Shown in pieces: positions 1 to 9,066 of a stretch of 64,000 nt of DNA. The stretch covers positions 1 to 64,000 of the forward strand of contig CAVSMU010000011.1 of the NCBI GenBank assembly GCA_963729075.1, in the 5' to 3' direction. Position 1 is the first letter of the stretch; every line of letters begins with the position of its first letter. The notes under the pieces were generated by a model. That model ran no database searches. It had not been told where the DNA came from and saw nothing but the letters and a program-made list of their open reading frames with translations. The DNA comes from WHSW01 sp963729075. GTDB taxonomy: Bacteria; Actinomycetota; Thermoleophilia; Solirubrobacterales; 70-9. The position numbers and the translations under genes are program-made.

Positions 1-147
1 GGCGACCGCGAACCGGTCGCCGCCCGCACGCTTGGCCGCCTCGGCCGCTGCGAGCAGCTCATCTGGGGTGGGGACGGGTGCGGCGGCCGGGACTCCGTTC
101 GGCTCCGCGGCGAGCGTAGACGAGCACGCCGGGCGGCGAGTGGGCGC
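1..147 (-). other. Left edge; possible end-fragment of an unidentified minus-strand gene
   Basis: No complete gene fits here. On the minus strand an open frame with G/C-rich third positions runs off the left edge and ends with residues resembling DELLAAAEAAKRAGGDRF. This loosely recalls the C-terminal helix of GGDEF domains but lacks the usual ALY residues. No start codon could be fixed in that frame. The plus-strand frame of the next gene is also open back to base 1, but its codon usage is poorer. Treat as unresolved. Confidence 0.2.
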
Positions 148-684
148 ATGTCTACGCTCTGCGGGGTGAGCGCGCGCACGTTCCTCGTCTTCTTGGGCGT
201 CCTCGCCCTGGTCGGCCTGCTCGGCTTCGGCCTGATCTCGAAGGGCGAGGGATCGCTGGCGGTCGGCGACCCCGTGCCGACCACCGAGCTCACCGCGCTC
301 GAGGACGAGGGGACCGGTTCGGTGGCCGATCACGGCGGCAAGTGGGTGCTCGTGAACGTCTGGGCCTCGTGGTGCGGGCCGTGTCGCGACGAGGCCCCGG
401 CGCTGCAGCGCTTCTACGAACGCCAGGCCGGCGACGACTTCGAGATCGTCGGCATCGACACCCAGGAGACCGCCGAGGCCGGCCGCGGCTTCGTCGAGGA
501 GTTCGGGCTCACCTATCCCCAGCTCCACGACGGGGCCGGGGAGTACGCGGATGAGCTCAAGACCAAGGGCGTGCCGGAGAACTTCCTCATCGACCCCGAG
601 GGCGACGTGGCGCTCGTGCAGGCGGGGCCGGTGACCGAGGACTTCCTCGACACCCAGGTGGCGCCGATGATCGAGGGGAGCTGA
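148..684 (+). CDS. TlpA/ResA/CcmG-type membrane-anchored thioredoxin
   Basis: This 178-residue protein has one N-terminal membrane anchor (about residues 11-30) and a thioredoxin fold exposed outside the membrane. The redox motif WCGPC lies at about residues 75-79, followed later by the cis-proline region GVPENFLID. Family members keep the CXXCH cysteines of apocytochrome c reduced so that haem can be attached. The neighbour two bases downstream is ccmH, another cytochrome c maturation factor, which supports this role over a general TlpA function. An alternative GTG start at 166 would shorten the cytoplasmic tail by six residues. The family assignment is firm; the exact subfamily (ResA or CcmG) is inferred. 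Confidence 0.88.
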   Translation: MSTLCGVSARTFLVFLGVLALVGLLGFGLISKGEGSLAVGDPVPTTELTALEDEGTGSVADHGGKWVLVNVWASWCGPCRDEAPALQRFYERQAGDDFEIVGIDTQETAEAGRGFVEEFGLTYPQLHDGAGEYADELKTKGVPENFLIDPEGDVALVQAGPVTEDFLDTQVAPMIEGS

Positions 685-686
685 GC

Positions 687-1154
687 GTGCGGCTGGCCGC
701 CGCCCTCGCGGCGCTCGCCCTCGCGCTTCCGGCGGCCGCCGCGGCGCAGGAGCCCCAGACCTCGCTGCCCGACATCGAGGACGAGGTCATGTGCCCGATC
801 TGCGGCGTGACGCTCGAGCTCGCCACCGAGGCCCCCCAGGCGATCCAGGAGCGCGAGTTCATCCGCGAGCGGATCGCCGAGGGGATGACCAAGGAACAGA
901 TCAAGGACGCCCTCGTGGCGGAGTTCGGGCCCGAGGTGCTGGCGGTGCCCGAGGCCGAGGGCTTCGATCTGGCCGCATGGCTCGTGCCCGGCGCGGTGAT
1001 CGTCGTGGCCGGCGTCGCGATCTTCATCGGGCTGCGGCGCTGGCGGCGCGAGGGCGGCGGTCGCGACGGCGGTTCCGCGGAGCCACCCGAACCCGGCCTT
1101 GACCCGGAGGAGTCAAAGCGCCTGGACGCCGATCTGGCGCGTTACAAGCTGTAG
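687..1154 (+). CDS. ccmH: Cytochrome c-type biogenesis protein CcmH
   Basis: This 155-residue protein starts at a GTG two bases after the thioredoxin stop, so the two genes are clearly co-transcribed. It has a signal peptide (about residues 1-20, ending AAAAQ), then the CcmH core with the redox motif CPIC near residue 36, the helical segment EGMTKEQIKDALVAEFG, a membrane helix at about residues 95-115 and a short charged tail. CcmH/CcmL proteins reduce or hold apocytochrome c with the thioredoxin partner during haem ligation. The canonical motif is LRCXXC, and here it reads VMCPIC. The other ccm genes are presumably to the left of the window. Confidence 0.85.
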   Translation: MRLAAALAALALALPAAAAAQEPQTSLPDIEDEVMCPICGVTLELATEAPQAIQEREFIRERIAEGMTKEQIKDALVAEFGPEVLAVPEAEGFDLAAWLVPGAVIVVAGVAIFIGLRRWRREGGGRDGGSAEPPEPGLDPEESKRLDADLARYKL

Positions 1155-1242
1155 TCAAGTGAAGAAGGGTGACCTCCTTGTTCGCAGGGAAGACTGCCGC
1201 TCGACCCCGCCTCAGTCATTCCCGTCGCCCAAACGCCTCGAT

Positions 1243-2445
1243 ATGCTCGGCGCAGTGAGGGGAACCCGTTCGCGAGCGTGCATGGCGGCTGCCACGTGCA
1301 TGCTCGTGTTCCTGCTCACCCTGTCGGGAGGGCTCGCCGAGGCGAAGAAGGTGCCGGTGCGTATCGGCGCGCTCCACAATGTCAGCGGTCCACTGGGTTC
1401 GATCGGGGCGCCGTCGCTGGCCGGCGCGAGGCTGGCCGCCAAGCAGCTCAACGACCGCGGGGGGTTGCTCGGGCGACCGGTCGAGCTCGTCTCGCGCGAC
1501 GGGCGCAGCGACCCGGCGGTCGTGGCCGCTCAGACGCGTACGCTCGTTCGCACGCCGCATCTCGCCGCGATCACCGGCTTGAACGACACAGCGATGGCGC
1601 TCGCCGCCGCACCGATAGCCGAGAAGAAGAGGACGGTCTTCCTGACCTCGGGCGCGACCTCGCCGCTTGTCCCCAGCGAGTTCCCAGGCTTCTACTTCAT
1701 GGCTTGCTTCGGCGACAACACGCAGGCTGCCGCCGGCGCGGAGTACGCGCACGGCGTTCTCGGAGCCGAGACAGCGTGGCTGCTGTTCGACGACACGACC
1801 GATTACACGCTCCTCCTCGCGCGCTACTTCAAGGAGCGCTACACGGAACTCGGCGGCGAGATCGTCGGTGAGGACACGTACTCGGGTGGAACGACCGATT
1901 TCACGGCGCAGATCGAGCGCATCCTGGCGCTCCCGTCCATGCCCGACGTCCTGTACGTCGCGGCGGGCCCGGACGACATCGGCCGGCTCGTCAGGCAACT
2001 GCGCGATGCTGGGATCGACCGCCCAATCGTTGGAGGCGACGGCTACGACACGCCGCTGCTCCTCGAGCAAGCCGGCACGGCCGCCGACGAGGTCTACTTC
2101 ACGACCCACGCATTTCTCGACCCGGAGACGGCAACACCACGGCAAGTGCAGTTCATCACCGACTACCGGGCCGAGTACGGCGTCGCGCCGGAGACAGCCT
2201 TCGCCGCCCTCGGTTACGACGCTGTGATGCTGGTCGCGGATGCGATAGAGCGGACCGGTTCCGCCAAGCGGAAGTTGATCCCGGCAGCCCTCGAGGCGAC
2301 CGACCGCTTCCCGGCAGTGACGGGCGCGATCAGCTTCGGGCCGGGCCTCCGCATCCCCGAGAAGGAGGTGACGATCGTGAAGGCTGACGCCGGGCAGCTC
2401 ACGCTCGCCGCGGTGCTCCAACCGCAGCAGGTGCCCGAGCCGTAG
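1243..2445 (+). CDS. Periplasmic-type branched-chain amino-acid (LivK-like) substrate-binding protein
   Basis: The protein has a secretion signal ending near GLAEAKK, then a two-lobed periplasmic-binding fold. It begins VPVRIGALHNVSGPLGSIG, contains the segment NDRGGLLGRPVELV, and later YSGGTTDFTAQIERI, which are typical of the Peripla_BP_6/LivK family. These proteins bind amino acids, amides or urea outside the cell for an ABC permease, but no permease or ATPase gene is adjacent, so the ligand and any partner are unknown. The start is placed at ATG 1243 because the longer in-frame extension overlaps ccmH. GTG 1255 and ATG 1279 are alternatives. It converges with the TIR protein gene at 2462. 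Confidence 0.82.
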   Translation: MLGAVRGTRSRACMAAATCMLVFLLTLSGGLAEAKKVPVRIGALHNVSGPLGSIGAPSLAGARLAAKQLNDRGGLLGRPVELVSRDGRSDPAVVAAQTRTLVRTPHLAAITGLNDTAMALAAAPIAEKKRTVFLTSGATSPLVPSEFPGFYFMACFGDNTQAAAGAEYAHGVLGAETAWLLFDDTTDYTLLLARYFKERYTELGGEIVGEDTYSGGTTDFTAQIERILALPSMPDVLYVAAGPDDIGRLVRQLRDAGIDRPIVGGDGYDTPLLLEQAGTAADEVYFTTHAFLDPETATPRQVQFITDYRAEYGVAPETAFAALGYDAVMLVADAIERTGSAKRKLIPAALEATDRFPAVTGAISFGPGLRIPEKEVTIVKADAGQLTLAAVLQPQQVPEP

Positions 2446-2461
2446 ACGCGACCGGGAGTCC

Positions 2462-4006
2462 TCACGGCTTGATCCGAGTGACCGTGTCGTCCCCGCCGTT
2501 GGCGACCCAGACGCTGTCCGGCCCGGCCGTGATCCCCTCCGGTCCCACCCCGACATCGATCGTCTGGACGACCTCCTCCTGCGTGGGATCGATCCGCGAG
2601 ACCGAGTCGCTGCCGCCGTTCGCGACCCATACGGACCCGAACGCACTGACCACGCCGCGTGGCTCCGTGCCGACCCCGATCGGATCGCCGGCGGTGAGCG
2701 ATTGCAGGTCGATCCGCGAGACGGTGTCGTCGCCGGTGTTCGCGACCCAAACCGCGTCGTCGCCCACAGCGATCCCCTTCGGCTCCGCGCCGACGGGGAT
2801 CGGATCGCCGGCCCTGCGCGAGCTCGGGTCGATCCGAGAGACGGTCCCGTCGGCCCGGTTGGTCACCCAAACGGCCCGGGCGCCCGTGGCAGCCCCGTAG
2901 GGCTCGTCGCCGACCGGGATGCTCTGGATGTTCTCCTCGTCGAACCGTGAAACCGTGTCCGAGCCGCTGTTCGCGACCCAGACCGCCTTCCCGTCGATGG
3001 CAACGTCGGCCGGGTTGAGGCCCACGGAGATCTCGTTGACCAAGTTGCCGTCCGGGCCGATCTCCCAGACCGTGCCCCCGCCGCCGTCCGCGACGAAGAC
3101 GGAGCCGCCGCCGACCGCGACCCCCTCCGGCGCTCCCCCGAGCTGTCCCGTCTCGACCACCTCCGGAGGCTCACCGTCGACGAGCGAAATCGACCCGCCA
3201 CGCCGGTTCGCCACCCACAGCCGACCCTCGCCAAAGGCGAGATCGACCGGGAAGTCTCCGACCTCGATCGGGGCACCATCCACTGCTGCTGCGGAGTCGT
3301 CGTCACCGCCGCCGGAGGAAACGATGAGAAAGGCGGCGACGGCCAGCGCGACCGCTCCCAGCGCCAGCGCGGCCAGCGTCCGGAGGCGGCGTTTTCGCTC
3401 TTCCTCGCGCTTGCGCTCCTCCTCCTCGCGCTTGCGCTCCTCCTCCTCGCGCTGCCGCTTCGCGGCCTCCTCGCGTTCCCGATCGCCATCCGCGCCGCCT
3501 GCCCGCTTCGTCGCCCGCTCGATGCTCGTGATCAGCTCCTGGATGCCGTAGGGGAACGTGTTGTCGTCGATGTGGACGGCGTGCAGCGTGGGCACCTTCT
3601 GCAGCCCGTCGGGCTCCTGTCCGCCGGACCCCCGCGGCAGCTGCTTCTCGTCCGGCATCGGCGCGTACTCCATCAGCGCAACGAACATCCTGAGCCTGCG
3701 GTTGATCGCGGTCTCGACCTCCCGCCGATGTCGATCCTCAGGGTCGTGGAGGCGGAGCTTTCCCTCGTCGTCAGTTGCATCCACCCACCGTTGACCGACC
3801 AGGAGCACGAATACATTGCACGAGCCGAGCGCTTCATCGATCGCCTCCTCCCAAGGCCGCCCCGGCTCGATGTCGTTGATATCCCTGAAGACCGACTCCG
3901 GCCCGAAGTGACCGGCCAGGTGATCGTAGATCCTGCCAGCGAAGCCTTGGCTGTCGTCCCGCCGATAGGCAATGAAGATGCGGGGTCCGGGATCCGCCGC
4001 GCTCAT
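2462..4006 (-). CDS. TIR domain - coiled coil - TM - 7-bladed NHL/YVTN-type beta-propeller protein
   Basis: The 514-residue protein has four visible parts. A TIR_2-type domain (about residues 9-145) opens with RIFIAYRRDDSQGFAGRIYD and contains the WEEAIDEAL region, where TIR NADases place their catalytic Glu. A highly charged Glu/Lys/Arg coiled coil spans about 172-207. A single membrane helix spans about 210-232. The C-terminus is seven near-identical blades of about 40 residues, each with a core like VWVANTGDDTVSRID, enough to close one seven-bladed propeller. TIR is therefore predicted in the cytoplasm with the propeller outside. A GGAGGA ribosome site sits just before ATG 4006. The gene is divergent from the LSDAT-SLATT gene, with about 200 bp between them. 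A sensing role for the propeller is inferred. Confidence 0.85.
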   Translation of the reverse strand: MSAADPGPRIFIAYRRDDSQGFAGRIYDHLAGHFGPESVFRDINDIEPGRPWEEAIDEALGSCNVFVLLVGQRWVDATDDEGKLRLHDPEDRHRREVETAINRRLRMFVALMEYAPMPDEKQLPRGSGGQEPDGLQKVPTLHAVHIDDNTFPYGIQELITSIERATKRAGGADGDREREEAAKRQREEEERKREEEERKREEERKRRLRTLAALALGAVALAVAAFLIVSSGGGDDDSAAAVDGAPIEVGDFPVDLAFGEGRLWVANRRGGSISLVDGEPPEVVETGQLGGAPEGVAVGGGSVFVADGGGGTVWEIGPDGNLVNEISVGLNPADVAIDGKAVWVANSGSDTVSRFDEENIQSIPVGDEPYGAATGARAVWVTNRADGTVSRIDPSSRRAGDPIPVGAEPKGIAVGDDAVWVANTGDDTVSRIDLQSLTAGDPIGVGTEPRGVVSAFGSVWVANGGSDSVSRIDPTQEEVVQTIDVGVGPEGITAGPDSVWVANGGDDTVTRIKP

Positions 4007-4204
4007 CCTGTTCCTCCTCGGATGATCCTTTGGAGTGGTCTAACCGGGCGCCGCACCGATGTCAAGCGAGGCGCCCCGCCTTGACGGGGGACGCGGTCGC
4101 CGGGATAAGCGCGGCACATGAGTTCGCGGAGCGCGACTTCGAGGTCGTCGTCCTCGAGACGCGCCCGATCGCCGCATCGAGGTCTCGCTGTGCTCGCCAC
4201 GACG

Positions 4205-6052
4205 ATGATTGCGTGGGATGATCGATTTGTGAACGCGAGCCCAGGCGTGAACGGGCCGCACCGGGTCCAGTTCGAGAACGGCAACCACGCCCTTCTGGTG
4301 AGGGAGGACGCCGCCTCCGATCCGCGCCGGCTGTTGGCCCGGCTTGGGTTCCCGGTCGACGAGCCGCGCCCGGTGATCGTCGTCTGCGGCGGAGCCAACG
4401 ACTTCGCCAAGGGGGCGCTCCCCCGGGCGAAGCGGGTGCTCGGGCCGGCCGTCGTCTCCGCGGCGAAGTTGACCGGAGCGGCGCTCGTCGACGGCGGGAC
4501 CGCGGCCGGGGTGATGGCGGTCATGGGCGAGGCCCGCGCGGAGCGCGGCGACGCCATCTCAGCGCTGATCGGCGTCGCGCCGGCGGGCAGGGTGACCTAT
4601 CCGGGAGCCACCGAAACCGCCAACGGGGAGCGGACCCAGCTGGAGGCGAACCACACCCACTTCGTGCTCGCACAAAGTGCCGCGTGGGGCGGCGAAACCG
4701 AGTTACTGGTCGAGGTCGCCGAGGCGATCGCGGGCCAGTCGCGCGTGGTGATGGTGCTCGCGGGCGGAGGTGACGTGGCGCGGGCCGAGGTGCTCGAGGC
4801 AGTCCGTCGCGGATGGCCCGTGTTCGTGTTCGAGGGCACGGAAGGAACGGCCGCCAGTGTGGCCGCTCTGTGGCACACGCACCGCGAGCCACGGACTCCG
4901 GTCGGCGCTCGCCTGCTTCTGAGCCCCTTCCGGCGCCGGCCGCCCGAGCTCTCATCGATCGCCGAGCTCGATCTGCGGGAGATCGTGCGCGAGGGCGATG
5001 TACGGCCCTTCGCGGATGATGATCCCGCTCAACTCGCCCGACGGCTGGCTTGGGAGCTGCAGGACGAGCCGGTGCTCAAGGACGCCTGGCGAACGTTCGC
5101 CACATACGACGGACTCGCCACCCGGATGCGTCGGTCCTTCGAGCGATTCCAGGGCACGATCCTGGCCCTCGGCGTCCTCGCCACACTGCTCGCTCTGATT
5201 CACGAGGCGCTCGGTGGGGCCGCCCTGCACTGGACGGTCGTGGCAGCGCCCATCCTGGCTTCGGTGCTGATCGCGATCGCCAACCGCCGTGCCACCGGCA
5301 AGCGCTGGGTCCTGCTCCGGGGCGCCGCCGAGGCGCTCAAGGCGGAGATCTACCGCTACCGGACACGAACCGGCCTCTACGGGGACACGCACCTGCCGGA
5401 CCACGACCCGGAGCAGCGACCGGGCGTCTTGGCCACGCAGCTTGAACGCATCGCGGTGCAGCTCGTGCAGACGGACGTCGGCAGCAACCCGATCACCCCC
5501 TACGACGGGCCGCTCCCGCCGCCCATGTACGGCAGCGCCGAGGACGACGACGGGCTCAGTGAGATCGGCCCGGAGCGATATCTGCGGATCCGCATCGCCG
5601 ATCAACTCGCCTATTTCCACGGCCGAATCGACCGCCTCGATCGGCGCCGCACCGTAGCTCAGCTACTCGCGATCGGGGCCGGCGGCGTGGGGGCGATCCT
5701 AGCCGCGGCCGGGCTCGAGATCTGGATCGGTCTCACCACGGCAATCGGCGGCGCCGCGGTCGCATACCTCGCCTACCTGCAGGTCGACGCGACGATCGTT
5801 GCCTACAACCAGTCCGCCACGCGGCTGGCCAGCCTGCAGCGCGAATGGAGCGCACGGCGAGAGACCGATCACGACCCGGCCCGGTTCGAGGACCTGGTGA
5901 GGCGCGGCGAGGATGTGCTCACCACCGAGCTGGGCGGCTGGGTGCAGCAGATGAACGAGGCCCTGCGAGACCTGCAAGAGCGACAGTCCGACGCCGCCCG
6001 GCGGGTGGAGAGCGGGCCGGCAGCGAAGGGCTACGGTGCGCGGGACGACTAG
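4205..6052 (+). CDS. LSDAT (SLOG-superfamily) - SLATT/DUF4231-like membrane protein
   Basis: The N-terminal about 230 residues read as a prokaryotic LSDAT/SLOG Rossmann-like domain: VIVVCGGANDFAKG, LVDGGTAAGVMAVMGEA, GVAPAGRVTYPG and VMVLAGGGDVARAEV are its glycine-rich nucleotide-binding strands and loops. Two paired-helix segments follow, near residues 320-365 and 525-570. Each is followed by a charged helical stretch (for example LLRGAAEALKAEIYRYRTR), as in SLATT/DUF4231 membrane effector domains. SLOG domains are known to bind nucleotide-derived signals, and SLATT domains are predicted pore-like effectors. The start is uncertain: ATG 4118, ATG 4205 and GTG 4229 are all in frame, and homology seems to begin near 4229. 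It lies between two TIR genes and converges with the second. Confidence 0.8.
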   Translation: MIAWDDRFVNASPGVNGPHRVQFENGNHALLVREDAASDPRRLLARLGFPVDEPRPVIVVCGGANDFAKGALPRAKRVLGPAVVSAAKLTGAALVDGGTAAGVMAVMGEARAERGDAISALIGVAPAGRVTYPGATETANGERTQLEANHTHFVLAQSAAWGGETELLVEVAEAIAGQSRVVMVLAGGGDVARAEVLEAVRRGWPVFVFEGTEGTAASVAALWHTHREPRTPVGARLLLSPFRRRPPELSSIAELDLREIVREGDVRPFADDDPAQLARRLAWELQDEPVLKDAWRTFATYDGLATRMRRSFERFQGTILALGVLATLLALIHEALGGAALHWTVVAAPILASVLIAIANRRATGKRWVLLRGAAEALKAEIYRYRTRTGLYGDTHLPDHDPEQRPGVLATQLERIAVQLVQTDVGSNPITPYDGPLPPPMYGSAEDDDGLSEIGPERYLRIRIADQLAYFHGRIDRLDRRRTVAQLLAIGAGGVGAILAAAGLEIWIGLTTAIGGAAVAYLAYLQVDATIVAYNQSATRLASLQREWSARRETDHDPARFEDLVRRGEDVLTTELGGWVQQMNEALRDLQERQSDAARRVESGPAAKGYGARDD

Positions 6053-6075
6053 ACACAAGCGGGCGGTTGCCCGGG

Positions 6076-8952
6076 CTACACGCCCGGTGTCTCACACGCC
6101 AGCTGCTCAGGGCGCTCTCTGCCAACGACTCGATCCCACTCCTCACCCGTGAGCGCCCGACCGGCCGCCTGACACGCCGCCTGGATCAGGTTCGACGCGG
6201 CGAGATCGCGTTGCACGAGGTACGCCCCTCCCTCCGAGTAAGACTCCGTGAGGGTGATCAGGGTGAGACCGTCGGGCGCGAAGGCGACCCCCGTCCTGAC
6301 GAAGCCTGCCTCAGGCGGAACCTGGAGCACGCCAAGCGTCGTCCCGTCCCGGAGATCAGCAATCGTGATCTCTCCGTTGGTGTGAGGGCGTGCGACCAGT
6401 GCGCCGTCCGGGCTGCCCGTCGGGGCCGCGGAATAGGTCCTGTCGCCGGGTAGAACCCGCTCGCGAGCGGCGCCACTTCCGTCCCAAACCTCCAGAATCC
6501 CGCCCTCGCGCTGGACGAGTAGGCGCTCTCCGGCGAAACGGACAGAGGTCCCCACGTTCGGCGGTAGTTCGGCGAGGATCTCGCCAGAGTCGAGGTCGGT
6601 GATCGTCAGTCCGCCCGGATACAGCCTCGCGACGAGCCGTCCTGAGGAATCAACGCTGGCGTCCGTGAGCTGATCCGAGCCGCGGGAGAGCGCGCGCGGT
6701 CCCGCTAGGCGAGAGACGACTTCGCCCGTCTCCCCATCCTGCACGTAGATCTGACCGCGCTGGTCGACGATAACGACCGATCGGTCGTCAGCTGCCCGTG
6801 CGGCGACGACAGCGCCCTCGCTCGATCGCGCGATAGGCCACGCCCGTGCTCCGCCCGGCACGACCGGTGGCCCGTCGGAAAAGGGGTCGCCTTCGATCGG
6901 AAACGCAACGACCTCTCCACCCTGGAGCCAGACGGGCGGGGCGTAGGCGATGCTGTTTACCGGGAACGTTTGAGCAGCAACAGTCTCCTCATCGAGTGAC
7001 TGGATCAACGCCGAGGGCTTCGTAGAGCTGCCGTAATCGGCTAGGGCGACGGCTAACTCCCCCCCATCGGGCGAGACGGCGAGCGAGGGAGGGTTACAGG
7101 CGGTGCAGCCTCCGCCGAGAGGCAGTCGTGAAACGGTTGCCAGCCGGTCGAGCTGCGAAAAGTCCCAGACGGCGATTCGGTCGTCAGACGCCGAGATCAA
7201 GCTTTTCCCGTCCCCGGAGAAGCGGATCAAGTCCATCGAGCCAAAATCCATGGCGCCACCGCCGCGGAGCGCGATCGCCGCCGAGCGACTCTCTCCCGGA
7301 GGCGCGAGCGGTGCCACGTAAATGACGCCACTCTCCGCTATCGCCAATCGCTGCCCATCCGGATCGATCGCAAGGGCGGTCGGGAATCCAGACAGGGGGA
7401 CCTCGGCGGTTCGCTCCGGATGATCGCGAGTACCAGTGCCGCGCGTCGACCAAACGGGGACGGTGTCGGCTCCATTCGTCGCGCTTATCCAGCGCCCGTT
7501 CGCTGACGGCACTCCGCCGGCCTCCTGCGTTCCGTAGCCAATCGATCGGCTCCACAGAAGACGCCAGTCGGCGATCCGCCGCTCCTCCCAACTCCCGTAC
7601 GCGGCGTCATAGATGCCGATCTCGTCCTCGGTCGGAAATTGGAGCGACGTTGGCCCGCCGAGTCCCCCGGGCACGCGACGCACGGTCTCCACCTCGCCAC
7701 TCCCTCCCGAATACACGGACAGCGACCCAGGCTCTTCAAAGCCCGCCTCCCCATGCACTGCCGCGGTGTCGCCGGAGGGCGAAAGCCCGACCGCGCCCGC
7801 ATCCTGGCCGGCGGGGACCGCGAGATCGAGCGCGTCGGCCGCGTCGCTCCGCCAGAGCATCGCCCTCGTGCCGTCGCTGGCAGCGACTGCGGTCGCGTTC
7901 TCGGAGATCGACAGGCTCGACACCTTCTTGTCGAGCGTGAGCACGGATTCCGGCACCGGGTTCGATGCGGTGAGGGAAACCCGTAGGACCGAACCATCCG
8001 TCAGGCCGACTGCCGCAAAATCGCCGTCCGGGCTCGTGGCCAGGGAGCTGACGCGGTCATCGAAGTGAACGAATCGAGCCAGAGATGGACTCGCCGTGTC
8101 GGCGCGAATCAAGGCGCCGTACGTGTCGCTGCTCGCCTCTGTCTCATACGCTTGCACGGCGAGCAGCAACGCCGTCTCCAGGTCGCTCGACTGGAGGTTG
8201 TCGGCCGTCGCGGCCAGCTGCCTGGAAAGCGAGGTTCGCGCCTCACTCCTAGCCGTGTTCCGTTGATCGAGCGCCACGATTCCACCTACCACGGCCAGGG
8301 CCAGAAGCAGCGCAAGGAGCGCCACCGCCCCCCGAGCGAGTCGCAGGGTCCGACGATGCTGGCTGATGTCCTCACCGATCAGCTCGTCCTTCGGAACGCC
8401 GCGAATGGGAGCCGCCAACTCGGCCACGCTGTCGCGGAAGCGCGGATTGCGCATCGAGACGTCCTGCTCGTCTCGCGCCCAGCGCAGATCGACCCACAGG
8501 GGCTCCTGCGGAAACCAGTCCCGCAAGCCCGGCGGGATCGGGGACGCGGCAGTGAAGTCCCCACGGTCGTCGTCCCAATCGAGCTCTCCGTCGGTGAGCA
8601 CGATCAGAACGGTGTCGTGGCCCCTGTTCTCCCGCCACCAGCGAACCTCCTGGTCGACCCAGCGCGAGGCCGCCGCCTCGGGCGAGGCCAGGAGCACGAA
8701 AAAGCGCGACTGAGAGAGCGACTCCTCGATCGCCGACCAGAGCTCCGGCGAGGCCGAGAGGCTGGTCTGGTCCCGAAAGACGCGCAGGGCGCGGCGCCGA
8801 TACCACGGCTTGGCCAGTGACTGAAGGCCGCGCTGGAGGGCGGGTGCGAGGCGGCCATCCGCGGCGTGGCTATACGAAACGAAGGCGTCGTACTCGCGTG
8901 CGCCGGGGCGAGGGGCCGAAATACGTGGTTCTGGTGTCGTGGTGGTGGCCAC
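6076..8952 (-). CDS. TIR domain - TM - WD40-like beta-propeller protein
   Basis: This 958-residue protein starts with a TIR-like domain (about residues 20-165): YDAFVSYSHAADGRLAPALQ, VFRDQTSLSASPELWSAIEE, then FFVLLASPEAAASRWVDQEV. The ELWSAIEE stretch contains the conserved Glu region of TIR NADases. A strong membrane helix lies at about 208-232. A linker with ETALLLAVQAYETE, common in actinobacterial WD40 receptors, precedes about 650 residues of WD40-like strands, including SSLATSPDGDFAAVGLTDG and AIDPDGQRLAIAESG. Predicted topology is TIR inside and propeller outside. Only 23 bp separate its end from the convergent LSDAT-SLATT gene. Enzyme activity is not shown by sequence alone. Confidence 0.85.
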   Translation of the reverse strand: MATTTTPEPRISAPRPGAREYDAFVSYSHAADGRLAPALQRGLQSLAKPWYRRRALRVFRDQTSLSASPELWSAIEESLSQSRFFVLLASPEAAASRWVDQEVRWWRENRGHDTVLIVLTDGELDWDDDRGDFTAASPIPPGLRDWFPQEPLWVDLRWARDEQDVSMRNPRFRDSVAELAAPIRGVPKDELIGEDISQHRRTLRLARGAVALLALLLALAVVGGIVALDQRNTARSEARTSLSRQLAATADNLQSSDLETALLLAVQAYETEASSDTYGALIRADTASPSLARFVHFDDRVSSLATSPDGDFAAVGLTDGSVLRVSLTASNPVPESVLTLDKKVSSLSISENATAVAASDGTRAMLWRSDAADALDLAVPAGQDAGAVGLSPSGDTAAVHGEAGFEEPGSLSVYSGGSGEVETVRRVPGGLGGPTSLQFPTEDEIGIYDAAYGSWEERRIADWRLLWSRSIGYGTQEAGGVPSANGRWISATNGADTVPVWSTRGTGTRDHPERTAEVPLSGFPTALAIDPDGQRLAIAESGVIYVAPLAPPGESRSAAIALRGGGAMDFGSMDLIRFSGDGKSLISASDDRIAVWDFSQLDRLATVSRLPLGGGCTACNPPSLAVSPDGGELAVALADYGSSTKPSALIQSLDEETVAAQTFPVNSIAYAPPVWLQGGEVVAFPIEGDPFSDGPPVVPGGARAWPIARSSEGAVVAARAADDRSVVIVDQRGQIYVQDGETGEVVSRLAGPRALSRGSDQLTDASVDSSGRLVARLYPGGLTITDLDSGEILAELPPNVGTSVRFAGERLLVQREGGILEVWDGSGAARERVLPGDRTYSAAPTGSPDGALVARPHTNGEITIADLRDGTTLGVLQVPPEAGFVRTGVAFAPDGLTLITLTESYSEGGAYLVQRDLAASNLIQAACQAAGRALTGEEWDRVVGRERPEQLACETPGV

Positions 8953-9066
8953 GAGCAGCCGTCCTCTGAGTCACCGCGACGTTACCACTGCCCCCGCTCT
9001 GAACCCCGTTCGTTGACGCGTTAAGCACCCATACGGTGCTCAACACGGCAATGGATGAACCCCGGG

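Noticed and set aside
1099..1242. Upstream extension of the binding protein gene
   Set aside because: It overlaps ccmH and has no signal-peptide character. The signal sequence begins near 1243-1279.
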